Source of the DNA: an uncultured Anaerobiospirillum sp.
GTDB lineage: Bacteria; Pseudomonadota; Gammaproteobacteria; Enterobacterales; Succinivibrionaceae
Direction of reading: 5' to 3'
DNA: 64,000 nucleotides
Assembly (NCBI GenBank): GCA_944390115.1
Contig: CALXOW010000100.1
Coordinates: 1 to 64,000, forward strand
Position numbers and translations under genes: made by a program. Of the stretch, positions 8,701-18,029 are shown piece by piece. Below the pieces are notes generated by a model that saw only the letters and a program-made list of their open reading frames with translations, did no database searches and was not told where the DNA came from. Each line of letters begins with the position of its first letter. Position 1 is the stretch's first letter.

Positions 8701-11700
8701 CTAGCCCTGCTTGGTCGAGAAGGAGTGCAGGCGGCACGAGCTGTCGAGGGTGGTAAAGATCAGCTCATTGTCGTTACCTTGGTTGATGGCCAAGGTCTGC
8801 AAGGCATTGCCCTCAAAGATGCTCTGCTGCTCAAAGCTGCACCAGACCACGACCGGCACTTGGAACTCGGTGGCAAGTTGCGCCAGGCGCGGTGAGAGCT
8901 GGGCGCACATGCCGTGGTCAAAGGCAAAGGTGTCGACCATTAAGGTTGGAGCCATGCCACTTAAGCGCGCGGCGACTAAGCCGTGGTTCAAGGTGGCCTC
9001 GAGCATCGCGGCGCTTTGCTCCACCGGGAGCTCCAACAGGCGGGCCTGGTAGCCTGCCATTGGGCCGTATTGCGTTAAATTAAAGGTGAGCAAGGAGCAG
9101 ATCATCTGCCACTGCATCTTTGAGCCCGCGTAGAGAATGGCATTTTGCTTGTTCTCAATCAGGCTGGCTAACACCAAACGCGAGAGCGCGACCGCCGGGC
9201 TTGAGATGGCGTACATCATCGGCGAGAGCTCAAGGCGCGCTAAGGCCTCCAGGCTTAACACTAAGTGATTAGGGGCTAGAGTCTGCGGGGTGAGCGCCGT
9301 CTGCAAGGTGACATCGCTGATTTGAGTCAGCTGGTTAAGCTTCTGGTTCAGGCTTTGCGGATCTTGGCTTAAAGCTTGGGCGATGCTGCCATAAGAGTAG
9401 GTCAGGTCCAAGGCATGAACGGCGATTTGGCGGCTACTAAGCTCGCGCAGCAAGAAATCGCGCACCTCATTCCAGCCTGGTTCTTGCGGCAGACTCAAGT
9501 ACAGATGGCTGGCGCTCACCTCGCTGTTGAGGAGGGCATCTAAGAGTACCCCCGCATGTTGCGGGGCGCCCAGGGCAATCGCCGGTACGTTGAGGCTCAA
9601 TAGGGCCAGAGCATCTAACTCACTGGCGCACACCAAGAGCGGGCCTGAGACCTCACTTAAGATATTGAGGTTAAAGCAGCGTTCCTGGCCGACATAGCGC
9701 TTATCCGGATGGAGCGGATCGACCGAGTTGATATCCAGGGCGACGTAGCTGTCCTCATTGAGCGGGATAATTGCTGCTTGCCATAACTGCGGTTGCCATG
9801 ACTCCATAGAGCCTGGGGTAAAGGTGCTCTCGACACGATAGGACGGGTCAAAACCCAGGCTATAGCGCTCAATCAAGGTCGCACTCAGGCCTTGAGCGGC
9901 AAAGTAGCCGCAGGCGCCCACGGCGTCCTTGCAGCGCTGCAAGTAGTGACTGAGCGTACCCTTAAGCTGGGTTGGCAGCACCGCTGCGCTCTGAGGCACT
10001 AACACCACGTCACCCCCGTGCACGGCAGGTGCGGCTGCGGTCGGAGCGGCAGGAGCCGGGGCCTGCAGGTTAGGCGCTGGTACGGCTGGGGCCGACACGC
10101 TAGGCGCTGACAGAGCCGGGGTCGACTTAGGCGTTGGCGCGGGCGCAAATGGGGTGCCGGGTGCCTTGAGGCCAGCCTGCGGGTGGCGCGCATTAGCGGT
10201 CGCCGTTAAGGTCGAGAAGGCATCGACGCTCTTAGGGGGAGCTTCCAGCTCGAGATCGTCCTCGCTTAAGGTAAAGCCCGGATCCTTATGGCTGGTAGGT
10301 GCCAGCGGATTTTCGGAGCTTTCTAAATCATCCTCAAAGTCAGAGTCAATTTCATCTAACTTGGCGACGTCAGGCAGATCTAAATCATGGGAGAGCGGGG
10401 CCAGCTCAGGGGCGCTGCTGTGCGGGCGCTCTTCGAGTGGGTTGACCTCTAAAATCTTGGTCTCAGCTTCTTCAGCGGCAAAGAACTCCGGCTTAACCTT
10501 CTTCGGCGTAGCCATGGTGGCCACTGGAGGCTGTGAAACAGCCGTCACCGCTGCGGCCGGGGTCGCAGTAGGCTGAGCGGCCGAGTTGAGCGCGGGCTTT
10601 GGCGCGGCTACGACCGTAGGCTGTGGGGCAGCAGTTTGCGCGGTGGCTACTGGTTGCGGTGCGGCTGCAGGTTGTGGGGTAGCAGTGGCCTGGGCAGCGG
10701 CGGCAGACTGCGCTGTTGCGACTGGTTGCGGTGCAGAGGCTGGCTGTGCGGCAGGCGTCGCCTGTGGGGCGGCCTGAGGGCCAGACGCAGCTGGAGGCGT
10801 GTGTGCAGCGCTCGCAGCCGAATTAGACTCAGGCACGCTCTGAGCACTGCTCTCAGGAACGCTCAGGGCCGAGAAAATAGCGTTGGCAGCTTGGTTTAAG
10901 GCCTTAATATCCTTTTGCACGGAAGCCGGGACGGCCGCTGGGTGCGCGGCGGCCTCAGGTGCCTCGGTGGCCACCGTAGCACCTAAGATGATGGAGCTGG
11001 TGTCCTCTGGGGCGAGTGTGGCTACGGCACTGGTAGCGACGGCGCTGACAGCGGCAGTGCTGGTAGCTGCGGTGCTCGCAGCGGCGGTACTTGCTGCTGC
11101 AGTATTGGCTGCTACAGCGCTGCTGGCGTCGGCGCTTGCTGGTGCTGCTGCCTTATTGGGGTGCAGGAAGTCAAAGGTTGCGCTGCGTGCGGCGGCGACT
11201 TTGGCGGCACTGATTTCATCTTCGTGGACGCGATGGCCAAAATCATCGGTCAAGACGCGACCGCGATTGTCACTCATCAAGGTCGAGGTGTGGCGCTGGG
11301 CGTCCAAACCAAAGACCGTGGTCCCAGGGGCCTTCGGGTTAAAGACACTGCCCTTAGCCGAGTTGCTCGGCTGTGCCACGGGCTCGCTACTGATCATCGT
11401 GTTGACCGTCGGAGCTTGCGCCGGTTGATTGCCATGTAGCGCCGAAGAATAGCCCGAAATACGGGTGGTGTTTTCGTTAGTGGCGTTGAGCGCAGCAAAG
11501 GCCTTGGCGTAAGGGTTATTGGTGTCAGCAGCTGGAGCGGCCGTGACTGGGGCACTGCGCTGAATCAAAGTGCTGGGGCCATTGCTTTGGGCGCTCGTGC
11601 GCAATGGGTTGAGCGCAGCCGCAGCCTGCGGAGTGCTGGCTGTGATCGAGGTGTGAACTTCGCCGGTGCTGTCACGCTGTGGTACCGGCGGATTGCGGCT

Positions 11701-13017
11701 CATGACATCGCGGATGCCTGATTGCACCTCGGCGGCACTCTTCTTTTCAAAATCAAAGGCTTTGCCATTGATCAGGGTCGAAGGCGCAGTCGGGTTGCGC
11801 AGTGGCATCTCCACCTCAGGGCTGGAGGCATCAGCTTCTTGGGCCTGACGCTTGACCGGATCTAAGGACTTAGCTTGCACTCCCGCGCCGACATAAGGCG
11901 AGTTCTTAGGAATGGTATAGGACTGTGGCTCGGGCTCAGGCTCGGCTCTTTTCTCATTAGGCTTGCCCCAAATTTCAGCAGTACGGCGCTCGATTTCCTC
12001 AGGGCTGAGCTCAATATGGTCGAGATCGCGCACATTAGGCGGATTGAGCTTGCTGTGCCGATCGCCCTCGGGCACTCCAGGTTGCACGTAAGATGGCCCC
12101 GTGTGCTGAGGAGCAGTTGGAGGGGCTATCTGTTCGACAAAGGTCGGCTTGATCTGTTGTGCTTTGATAAAGTCCGGATCGGAGAAAGGGTCGTTACGAC
12201 CGGTGCCGATCGGTGCGGTTTTAAGCGGCTGTCCTAAAGGTAAGCCTTGACCCATTGGCATACCTTGCCCCATAGGCATACCTTGCCCCATAGGCAGGCC
12301 TTGCCCCATTGGCATGCCTTGCGAAGCGCCGTTCATCGGGCCCATCACGCGCACATCGCCTAAAGGTGCTTTCTTGGGGGCTGGACGGGACGGAGCGCTG
12401 GTAGTTTGCACTGGGCTAAAAGGGTCAAAACCGCCCATCGGGCTAGGAGTTTGCGGCGCTTGCGGCGGTACCGGGGTAATGCCCAAATTAGGGTTCTGGG
12501 CCGGAGGCACGGCCTCGATCCCAAAATCCAGTGCGGGCTGAGCTTTAGGTAAGATGCTCCGATTTGAGGTTCGGACCGCGCTTGGAGCTACGGTGGTGAC
12601 ACCGGCAAAGAAGTCGTCGGACAGACTATTGATATTATCAAGGTCGAGGTCAAAATCGCTGACGTTATGGGTTTTTACCGCAGGGGCACTCGGGCGCTCG
12701 GCCTGAGGGGCGACCTCTGGCATCTGCTCAGCGCCTAGGTACTGGTCGTACAGGTAGTTAACGGCCGCCGCAAGGCTGGGCAGGTTATGCTCCAGGCACA
12801 CCAAGTCGAAGATGTCGTAGCGCGTTTGGCACTGGGGACAATCGAGCGTTTGGGTCTGAGGGTTATAGTGCATGCTCTGCCCCAAGTCGCGATGCTGCGG
12901 GTTGAGGCAGGTAAAACTGCGGCTTGGATCAATGCCATGGGCGCGTAAGTACTCAGGTAACTTACTTTTGAGGTAAGTTCGTGTGCTCTCATCAATCATC
13001 GAGTGCTGTCCTGACAT
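8701..13017 (-). CDS. DnaG-like CHC2 zinc-finger/TOPRIM protein with ~900-residue disordered linker
   Basis: The 1438-aa protein opens with a primase-type zinc finger (C37, H42, C60, C63; CLNPQH then CPQCQTRYDIFDLV). Residues ~100-1005 are Pro/Ala/Ser/Gln-rich and probably unstructured, including MGQG-type repeats and long Ala-Thr-Ser runs. From ~1010 comes a primase-core-like region (SHYLQRCKD, GLSATLIERYSLGFDPSYRV, PLNEDSYVALDI, KRYVGQE) and a TOPRIM-like ASELDALALLSLNVPAIAL. The last ~200 residues (ILYAGSKMQWQMICSLL, PTLMVDTFAF, VPVVVWCSFEQQ) resemble a RecA/DnaB-like ATPase fold with a degraded Walker A. It could be a derived primase-helicase of mobile origin or a nucleic-acid-binding protein; I cannot assign a role. 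Codon use is host-like. Confidence 0.65.
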   Translation of the reverse strand: MSGQHSMIDESTRTYLKSKLPEYLRAHGIDPSRSFTCLNPQHRDLGQSMHYNPQTQTLDCPQCQTRYDIFDLVCLEHNLPSLAAAVNYLYDQYLGAEQMPEVAPQAERPSAPAVKTHNVSDFDLDLDNINSLSDDFFAGVTTVAPSAVRTSNRSILPKAQPALDFGIEAVPPAQNPNLGITPVPPQAPQTPSPMGGFDPFSPVQTTSAPSRPAPKKAPLGDVRVMGPMNGASQGMPMGQGLPMGQGMPMGQGMPMGQGLPLGQPLKTAPIGTGRNDPFSDPDFIKAQQIKPTFVEQIAPPTAPQHTGPSYVQPGVPEGDRHSKLNPPNVRDLDHIELSPEEIERRTAEIWGKPNEKRAEPEPEPQSYTIPKNSPYVGAGVQAKSLDPVKRQAQEADASSPEVEMPLRNPTAPSTLINGKAFDFEKKSAAEVQSGIRDVMSRNPPVPQRDSTGEVHTSITASTPQAAAALNPLRTSAQSNGPSTLIQRSAPVTAAPAADTNNPYAKAFAALNATNENTTRISGYSSALHGNQPAQAPTVNTMISSEPVAQPSNSAKGSVFNPKAPGTTVFGLDAQRHTSTLMSDNRGRVLTDDFGHRVHEDEISAAKVAAARSATFDFLHPNKAAAPASADASSAVAANTAAASTAAASTAATSTAAVSAVATSAVATLAPEDTSSIILGATVATEAPEAAAHPAAVPASVQKDIKALNQAANAIFSALSVPESSAQSVPESNSAASAAHTPPAASGPQAAPQATPAAQPASAPQPVATAQSAAAAQATATPQPAAAPQPVATAQTAAPQPTVVAAPKPALNSAAQPTATPAAAVTAVSQPPVATMATPKKVKPEFFAAEEAETKILEVNPLEERPHSSAPELAPLSHDLDLPDVAKLDEIDSDFEDDLESSENPLAPTSHKDPGFTLSEDDLELEAPPKSVDAFSTLTATANARHPQAGLKAPGTPFAPAPTPKSTPALSAPSVSAPAVPAPNLQAPAPAAPTAAAPAVHGGDVVLVPQSAAVLPTQLKGTLSHYLQRCKDAVGACGYFAAQGLSATLIERYSLGFDPSYRVESTFTPGSMESWQPQLWQAAIIPLNEDSYVALDINSVDPLHPDKRYVGQERCFNLNILSEVSGPLLVCASELDALALLSLNVPAIALGAPQHAGVLLDALLNSEVSASHLYLSLPQEPGWNEVRDFLLRELSSRQIAVHALDLTYSYGSIAQALSQDPQSLNQKLNQLTQISDVTLQTALTPQTLAPNHLVLSLEALARLELSPMMYAISSPAVALSRLVLASLIENKQNAILYAGSKMQWQMICSLLTFNLTQYGPMAGYQARLLELPVEQSAAMLEATLNHGLVAARLSGMAPTLMVDTFAFDHGMCAQLSPRLAQLATEFQVPVVVWCSFEQQSIFEGNALQTLAINQGNDNELIFTTLDSSCRLHSFSTKQG
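12245..12320. repeat. Tandem 18-bp coding repeat in the primase-like gene
   Basis: About four copies of an 18-bp unit (minus strand coding MGQGMP or MGQGLP) lie in a row with one to three changes each. They encode a Met-Gly-Gln-Gly-Pro tract in the disordered linker. Length variation between strains would be expected. Confidence 0.75.
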
Positions 13018-13174
13018 ACTTTGGCCTCACACACTGCACAATACCGAGCTTGCGCTGGCGTAATAACAAGCAAAAAAGAAAAAAGAAAATAAGTGCGTCT
13101 GGGTGCTCCAAGCGGGGCTTTTTTGTCCCCACAGCAGGGGCTCTTTGTGCCCCCAACTTTGGCTTATTTTGGCC

Positions 13175-14176
13175 TTAGACGCGCTCACCCACAATCCATC
13201 TTATTATAACTGATGCAAGTAATAATCCCGCTGTAGCGGTCACCGTAACTGAGGCGCCAAAGGCGGGTAAAGACGGGGTGGCTTCAAGGCCGAGCTCATC
13301 GGGGGTGCGATCTGAGAGGGCACGGTCGTGGGCGCGCAGCGGCTTTTCATCAGAGTAGCTGCACCAAATGTTAAAGCGCTCACTACTTGGCTTGGCCTTT
13401 TTCTGAGCATCATCCGCGCCCTTAGGGTAGCCGTAATTGCGGCGCAGCTCGGTGCGCAAGCGCTTGATCAGCTGATCGCCCTTAGCGCTGCTGACATCGC
13501 CCAAGCGTACGCGGGACGGGTCAATGCGGCCACCCGCGCCGCCCGAGGTTACCAGTGGAATTTGCGCGCGGTGCAGTAAGTCCACCGCACTGGCCTTAGC
13601 AAAGAGATCATCGATCGCTTCGGCAACATAGACATTAAGCGGCAAGCCCGTCTGCGGGCAGACGGTCAGGTGCTCCTCATAGAGCGCCTTCAGATGTTGT
13701 TGGGCCAAGGCTTGAGGTTCGGCGATCGTCTCAAGTGGGGTGGCGCGGCAGGCGAGTAACTTCTCAGTGCTCGTGCCCAGAGCTTGGGCTAAATGTTGGG
13801 CTACGTTGTCCTTGGTGAGCTGCACCTCGAGAGTCTTGAGCTTGAGATAAGGATTGATCGCACACAGACGTGCGCCCAAGGTTTGCGCCTTGCCTGCGCC
13901 AATTGTCGTGCTCAAGGTGTGCAGCTGGCGATTGGAGTTAGAGAGCTCGATCGTGTCGAAGTCGAGCAAGGTAATAGCGCCGACACCGGTACGGCACAGC
14001 GACTCGGCAATCCATGAGCCCACACCACCATTGCCTAAGACCACGACATGGGCATTTTGCAGGCGCAAGAAGCCTTCAAAGCCGTAGAGAGCGCAGATGC
14101 CTTTAAAGCGCTCCAATTGTTCTTGTTGGACGCTGGGTGGCAGCTGGAGAAAAGCAAAATCAGGATAAGAGGCCAT
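13175..14176 (-). CDS. tcdA: tRNA threonylcarbamoyladenosine dehydratase (ThiF/E1-like)
   Basis: The 333-aa protein belongs to the ThiF/MoeB E1-like family. The stretch HVVVLGNGGVGSWIAESL, then TGVGAITLLDFD and SNSNRQLH (residues ~46-88), matches TcdA (CsdL), which uses ATP to cyclise t6A37 of tRNA to ct6A. The nucleotide-binding loop GNGGVGS, the acidic DFD and the NRQ arginine are present. A later segment SGGAGGRIDPSRVRLGDVS matches the family core. It is about 65 residues longer than E. coli TcdA (268), mostly through an extra stretch after the first domain (CRATPLETIAEPQALAQQH). The C-terminal TATAGLLLASVIIRWIVG is the membrane-anchoring helix also found in E. coli TcdA. Confidence 0.9.
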   Translation of the reverse strand: MASYPDFAFLQLPPSVQQEQLERFKGICALYGFEGFLRLQNAHVVVLGNGGVGSWIAESLCRTGVGAITLLDFDTIELSNSNRQLHTLSTTIGAGKAQTLGARLCAINPYLKLKTLEVQLTKDNVAQHLAQALGTSTEKLLACRATPLETIAEPQALAQQHLKALYEEHLTVCPQTGLPLNVYVAEAIDDLFAKASAVDLLHRAQIPLVTSGGAGGRIDPSRVRLGDVSSAKGDQLIKRLRTELRRNYGYPKGADDAQKKAKPSSERFNIWCSYSDEKPLRAHDRALSDRTPDELGLEATPSLPAFGASVTVTATAGLLLASVIIRWIVGERV

Positions 14177-14513
14177 AGCAAAACTCGCTCACTCGAAGAA
14201 TGGTCGGGACGGCAGCGTGACCCAAGGCCGCGTGCTGGCACTTTGTACCACAGATTTGGGGACAAAAACATGAAGCCGTAGCTTGGGGAGCGGCGTTATC
14301 AATTTTAATGCTGGGCTACACCAAACCGAGCACTCCTGCCTAGGTGCGGATAAAATGGCATATTTATGCGCTTTGAACTTAAGAGTTTTGATGGGGAGAG
14401 TCCTGGGAGCGGAAAATTAACGCGTGTGGCCAAAATTTTTTAGGGCAGATGCTTCACAAGCTCTAAGTGCGTTGCTATAATGCGTCCCGCTTGATGAGCT
14501 CAGATGAGCTTGT
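14177..14513. other. Intergenic between tcdA and the tRNA pair
   Basis: No gene is supported. The only recognisable signal is the strong tRNA promoter at 14453-14481. Confidence 0.6.
14453..14481 (+). promoter_or_regulatory. Sigma-70 promoter of the tRNA-Arg/tRNA-Leu operon
   Basis: TTCACA (14453-14458), exactly 17 bp, then TATAAT (14476-14481). It is followed by a GC-rich discriminator GCGTCCCGC, as is typical of stringently controlled stable-RNA promoters. The first tRNA begins 32 bp downstream. Confidence 0.85.
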
Positions 14514-14590
14514 GATCCCGTAGCTCAGTTGGATAGAGTATCAGTTTCCGAAGCTGACGGTCATGAGTTCGATTCTCATCGGGATCACCA
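14514..14590 (+). tRNA. tRNA-Arg (anticodon CCG)
   Basis: This 77-nt cloverleaf has acceptor stem GATCCCG/CGGGATC, a D-arm AGCTC...GAGT, and anticodon stem TCAGT/GCTGA enclosing loop TTCCGAA (anticodon CCG, reading CGG). The T-arm is ATGAG-TTCGATT-CTCAT, with discriminator A and an encoded CCA end. Confidence 0.95.
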
Positions 14591-14602
14591 TTAGGTGGCT
14601 GT

Positions 14603-14687
14603 GCGAAGATGGCGGAATTGGTAGACGCGCTAGCTTCAGGTGTTAGTGCCGCAAGGTGTGTGGGTTCGAGTCCCATTCTTCGCACCA
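14603..14687 (+). tRNA. tRNA-Leu (anticodon CAG)
   Basis: This 85-nt class II tRNA has acceptor GCGAAGA/TCTTCGC, loop TTCAGGT with anticodon CAG (reading CUG), a short variable arm, T-loop GTTCGAGTC and an encoded CCA. It lies 12 nt after tRNA-Arg under the same promoter. Confidence 0.95.
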
Positions 14688-14716
14688 GCAAGACCTACAA
14701 TGGCGATAAAGAATAG

Positions 14717-14740
14717 AGACGCAATTGCGTCTTTTTTCTT
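14717..14740 (+). terminator. Rho-independent terminator of the tRNA operon
   Basis: The perfect palindrome AGACGCAATTGCGTCT is followed by a run of T, 30 bp after tRNA-Leu. Confidence 0.85.
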
Positions 14741-14872
14741 ATCTATATGTTGTATCTATGAAAGTGCAAAACATCCTCCAAACCTAGTGTTGTCCCAAGC
14801 TTGGAGGTTGCTGGTAGCTCGGCCCAGTGCTGGCGCTTTGTAATCATTTAGCGCCAGGCTGAGTAAGCTATG

Positions 14873-15658
14873 CTAGGCGGATCTGCTCTGACGGCACATG
14901 CTGGCGCCGCTCAGAGCGCCTGAGCTGAGAGCGGCGGCGCTGAGCTCAGCTAAGCTGAGGTCGTAAGTGGACCGGTTTAGCCCAAGGAGCATGTGCTGGA
15001 AGGCTACCGGTGCGGCAACCTCAGGCGTAGCTGCGGTGGCTGGGATGGTGGTTACATTGCGCACACGGCAGTCGCTGGCGGTAAAGAAGAGGTAGGGCTG
15101 CTCGGGACGAAAGCTCGCATCTAAAGGCGAGAGTGCAATGGCGCGTACCAATATCGCTAAACCGTAGCGATCGCGGTACACGCGCTGGTCGAGGTGGTCG
15201 TAGTTCCACTGCTTATAGCTTCTGCCCCAAGATACCGGCTGATTGACCACGAGCGAGTAGTCGATATTATGGGCGATGGCAAAGCCATCGATTACCACCA
15301 AGTGATCGCAGAAGTGCCGATTGAGAAAGCGCTCTAACGGGGCTTCGGTGCGCGGGGTCACCAAGAACACCAGGCGCATCTCCCCGCACCATTGAGCCGG
15401 GGCCTCGTTACGCTGTGCCTGTTGCAGCTCACGCTGAAGCGCCGGATTTAAGCGCATTTGCTCGATGAGCGTGCTTAAGTCCGAAGGGTCAGGTGACAGC
15501 GGCGGCAGGACACAGTTGGGGTGAAGTGGCTCCTCCGGAGCGCAGTCGTCGTGGTAGCATCTTAGTTGCAACACATAGCAGCGCTGGGTATTAGGCAGGA
15601 TGCCGACGACGAAGGTGTGCCTCAAGAGCACTCCACGTAAGCGCAGGGAAATAGGCAT
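14873..15658 (-). CDS. Hypothetical protein, 261 aa
   Basis: I do not recognise a family. It is a soluble, basic protein rich in Leu and Arg, with an N-terminal beta-like stretch (ISLRLRGVLLRHTFVVGIL), a central CGEMRLVFLVTP and HFCDHLVVIDGF, and a Ser/Ala-rich tail. No signal peptide or membrane segment is seen from the chosen start. The ATG at 15658 (MPISLRLRG) follows a strong GGAGG with 5-nt spacing; a longer in-frame start 19 codons upstream lacks a site. It lies alone between the tRNA terminator and the terminator shared with the flavodoxin gene. Confidence 0.6.
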   Translation of the reverse strand: MPISLRLRGVLLRHTFVVGILPNTQRCYVLQLRCYHDDCAPEEPLHPNCVLPPLSPDPSDLSTLIEQMRLNPALQRELQQAQRNEAPAQWCGEMRLVFLVTPRTEAPLERFLNRHFCDHLVVIDGFAIAHNIDYSLVVNQPVSWGRSYKQWNYDHLDQRVYRDRYGLAILVRAIALSPLDASFRPEQPYLFFTASDCRVRNVTTIPATAATPEVAAPVAFQHMLLGLNRSTYDLSLAELSAAALSSGALSGASMCRQSRSA

Positions 15659-15719
15659 TATTTCCTCCTTGGTTGGGCCAAAAAAGTACAGGGCCAAAGT
15701 ACAGATTGCGGCCAAAGCA

Positions 15720-15769
15720 AAGGCCCCTGAGCGTTAACCGCAGCTGCGGTTACCACTCAGGGGCCTTTG
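15720..15769. terminator. Two-tier hairpin downstream of flavodoxin
   Basis: AGGCCCCTGAG pairs with CTCAGGGGCCT around an inner TAACCGCAGCTGCGGTTA palindrome. Short T runs follow on both strands. It lies between the fldA-like stop and the upstream region of the 261-aa gene, so it probably ends fldA transcripts. Confidence 0.6.
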
Positions 15770-15854
15770 AGTTTAACTTTAACCCAAAAAAGGAGGTCAG
15801 AGCGCAAAAGAGGCGCTCAATGCACCGGCTTAAACTTATTCTCGGGCTTGTGCT

Positions 15855-16367
15855 TTACTCTAAGCCGAAGGCTGGGCGAATTAAGGCGCACCATTCCTTA
15901 ATGCGTTGATCGGTCAGCTCTGGCTGATTGTCCTCATCTAAAGCCAGGCCGACGAAGTTATCGTGGTTATAAAGCGGCAGTGGGCTGGTGAAGTCATAGC
16001 CCTTGGTTGGCCAGAAGCCTACGAACTTAGCACCACGGAATTGGAAAGTCTCGTAGAGCATGCCCATGCCATCTAAGAACGTGTCAGGGTAGTTGACTTG
16101 GTCGCCGGTACCAAAGAGCGCTACGATCTTGCCTTCAAAGTTCATGTTCTCGAGCTTAGGCATGAAATTATTCCAGTCCTCTTGCAGCGCGCCGACGCTC
16201 CAAGTGGAGGTGCCGATGATGAGCAGTGGGTAATCTGCCATCTTGTCGCCTTCACAGCAGATATTGTGGACCGCGACCTTGTCCTCACCGAGCTCTTTGG
16301 CAATGCGCTTGGCAATATTGCCCGTGGTTCCAGTGTAGGTGCCGTAAAATAAACCAATTTGCTTCAT
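15855..16367 (-). CDS. fldA: Flavodoxin, long-chain type
   Basis: The 170-aa protein is a small cytoplasmic FMN electron carrier. The FMN phosphate loop GTYTGTTGNIAK is at residues 9-20. The two loops stacking on the isoalloxazine ring are TSTWSVGALQEDW (near 57) and GTGDQVNYPD (near 90). The ~20-residue insertion typical of long-chain flavodoxins is present. In anaerobic bacteria it can serve as donor for pyruvate:flavodoxin oxidoreductase, ribonucleotide reductase or radical-SAM activases; which one applies cannot be read here. Start ATG 16367 (MKQIGLFYG) matches other flavodoxins; an in-frame TTG two codons earlier is unlikely. Confidence 0.95.
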   Translation of the reverse strand: MKQIGLFYGTYTGTTGNIAKRIAKELGEDKVAVHNICCEGDKMADYPLLIIGTSTWSVGALQEDWNNFMPKLENMNFEGKIVALFGTGDQVNYPDTFLDGMGMLYETFQFRGAKFVGFWPTKGYDFTSPLPLYNHDNFVGLALDEDNQPELTDQRIKEWCALIRPAFGLE

Positions 16368-16522
16368 AACCAAAACCTATTGAAAGAGCGCGCATGCGCC
16401 AAAGAACAAACTTTGCTAGCTCAACGCTAAAGATAGCATATTAGCGCCCTCGGCAAAATGGGGCAGCGCCACAGAAGGAGGTAGCCTAGCCCCAGAAGTC
16501 TGCCCAGTTGATTGCGCTGAGG

Positions 16523-17743
16523 CTACTGCGCTGAGGCCACGATGGCGCGGCAGGCAATTAATACTTCATCCAAGAATGGGCCTTGAGCAAAAGGACCATG
16601 GAGCACCGCATCGGTGATGATGGCATCAGCCTGAGCTAAAGCACTCGCCTGGTTGACGAGCTGGCCTTCAGGCAGATTGATCGAGCCATCGGCGCCGAAG
16701 ACATCAAAGCGGGTCGGCAGGACTAAGCCGTATTCTTGTAAGTACAGAGCGTGCTCCAGATCATTCTCTGGATGCTGAGCTACGGCGCGGCGCAGATTGA
16801 CCGCCAGAGCGTAAGCATCAGGAGCGGCAATGCCAAAGTGGCGATGGCCTAAGCTTTCGACAGCATAGCGGCGCGACAGGGCAATGATGCGCAATTGTTC
16901 GCGGCCGACGTAGACCGACTTTAAGTCCATCGCGGTAATGTAATTACGCGCAATTAACTCCTCGGCCCAAGCTTGGGACATGGCCAGCAGCACGACATCG
17001 GAGTTAGTAGCAAAGACTTGGTATTGGGCCTTTAAGACTAATGGGCCGGTGATAATGGCTTTAGGGTCGAGCTGGACGAAGTCATCGACGGGCTCGCCGA
17101 CCTGGAAGTATGGGGTGATCATGTCGCACTCCATACCATGTAAGGTCATCAGCTCATTGAAGGTCATGCCATTTAAGCCTGCGCGTCCTGGCTCAAAGTC
17201 ATCATCGCGGCGAATGTCCTCAGGATCGTATTGCCCGCGTAAGACATTATTAAAGAGGGCGGCATCAGCGATCTTAGGGGTCTTGGTGTAGGTAGGCAGG
17301 ACCACGCCGTAGAGCTCGCACAGGATGCCATCACGCATATTGATAAATGGGTCGTGGTGGCGGGTATTCCACATGCAGGTGGCGACAACGTGAGCGTAGT
17401 ACGGGCTTTGATAAACGCGCACATCGGTCAGGCGCATTAAGACATGGGCGCAAGGGCTAATTAAGAGATAGCAATCGATTTCGCCGGAGTCATCGCAGTG
17501 AATTTGCAGCATGCGCTTTTCTAAGTAGCCTTCTTGAACCCAGCGCTCGGCCAGCTCAGGACGGGCGGCTAAGATATCGTATTTGCCATCAGCGCTGACA
17601 TAGAAGGCGTAGTTCTCACCACGGTCACGATCGACTTCGATAGTGATGCCATCAGGCAGCATCTCGCCTACCGGCAGGATGCTTGGTGAGTTGTCATCAA
17701 GGTCAAGGACAAAAAGAGACTCATTGACGTTAAAGCTTGCCAT
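16523..17743 (-). CDS. Hypothetical protein, 406 aa
   Basis: I do not recognise a family. The protein is acidic, soluble and without signal peptide or membrane segments, with a repeated theme of beta-rich stretches (LQIHCDDSGEIDCYLLISPCAHVLM; YVGREQLRIIALSRRYAVE). VGEMLPDGI near the N-terminus and FGADGSINLPEGQLV near the C-terminus may be two related modules. The ATG follows GGAGATAAGCC. It is monocistronic as far as can be seen and has host-like codon use, so it is probably a lineage-specific conserved gene and not a recent acquisition (inference). Confidence 0.6.
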   Translation of the reverse strand: MASFNVNESLFVLDLDDNSPSILPVGEMLPDGITIEVDRDRGENYAFYVSADGKYDILAARPELAERWVQEGYLEKRMLQIHCDDSGEIDCYLLISPCAHVLMRLTDVRVYQSPYYAHVVATCMWNTRHHDPFINMRDGILCELYGVVLPTYTKTPKIADAALFNNVLRGQYDPEDIRRDDDFEPGRAGLNGMTFNELMTLHGMECDMITPYFQVGEPVDDFVQLDPKAIITGPLVLKAQYQVFATNSDVVLLAMSQAWAEELIARNYITAMDLKSVYVGREQLRIIALSRRYAVESLGHRHFGIAAPDAYALAVNLRRAVAQHPENDLEHALYLQEYGLVLPTRFDVFGADGSINLPEGQLVNQASALAQADAIITDAVLHGPFAQGPFLDEVLIACRAIVASAQ

Positions 17744-17984
17744 ACGGCTTATCTCCTAAGGCCCTATCGACCAAAAGCGCAGCCTAAAGTCATATTCTGG
17801 GCACGCCCCGCTGCGGGCCAAGAGGCGGTCGGCGCTAATCTAGGCTTCAAGTCAAATAGCATAACGTAATGCATGGCCGGTGCCCAAAGACATGACAAAG
17901 CTTATCAGCACGCCATTCCTTTAGCGTTAGTCCCTCACCTGAAGCCACTGAGCTTAGCTGCTCGAACCAGAGCTCCAGAAATGA

Positions 17985-18019
17985 CAACGCGGCCTGCGCA
18001 ATAGCGCCTAGCCGCGTTG
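17985..18019. terminator. Hairpin downstream of the UvrD-like gene
   Basis: CAACGCGGC (17985-17993) and GCCGCGTTG (18011-18019) form a perfect 9-bp stem with a 17-nt loop, 11 bp beyond the stop codon at 18030. No T run is seen, so terminator function is tentative. Confidence 0.4.
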
Positions 18020-18029
18020 GAGGAGTAGC

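Noticed and set aside
10154-11428. Long plus-strand reading frames opposite the primase-like gene
   Set aside because: They are shadows of the Ala/Pro/Gln-rich minus-strand coding sequence, with repetitive composition and no start signals.
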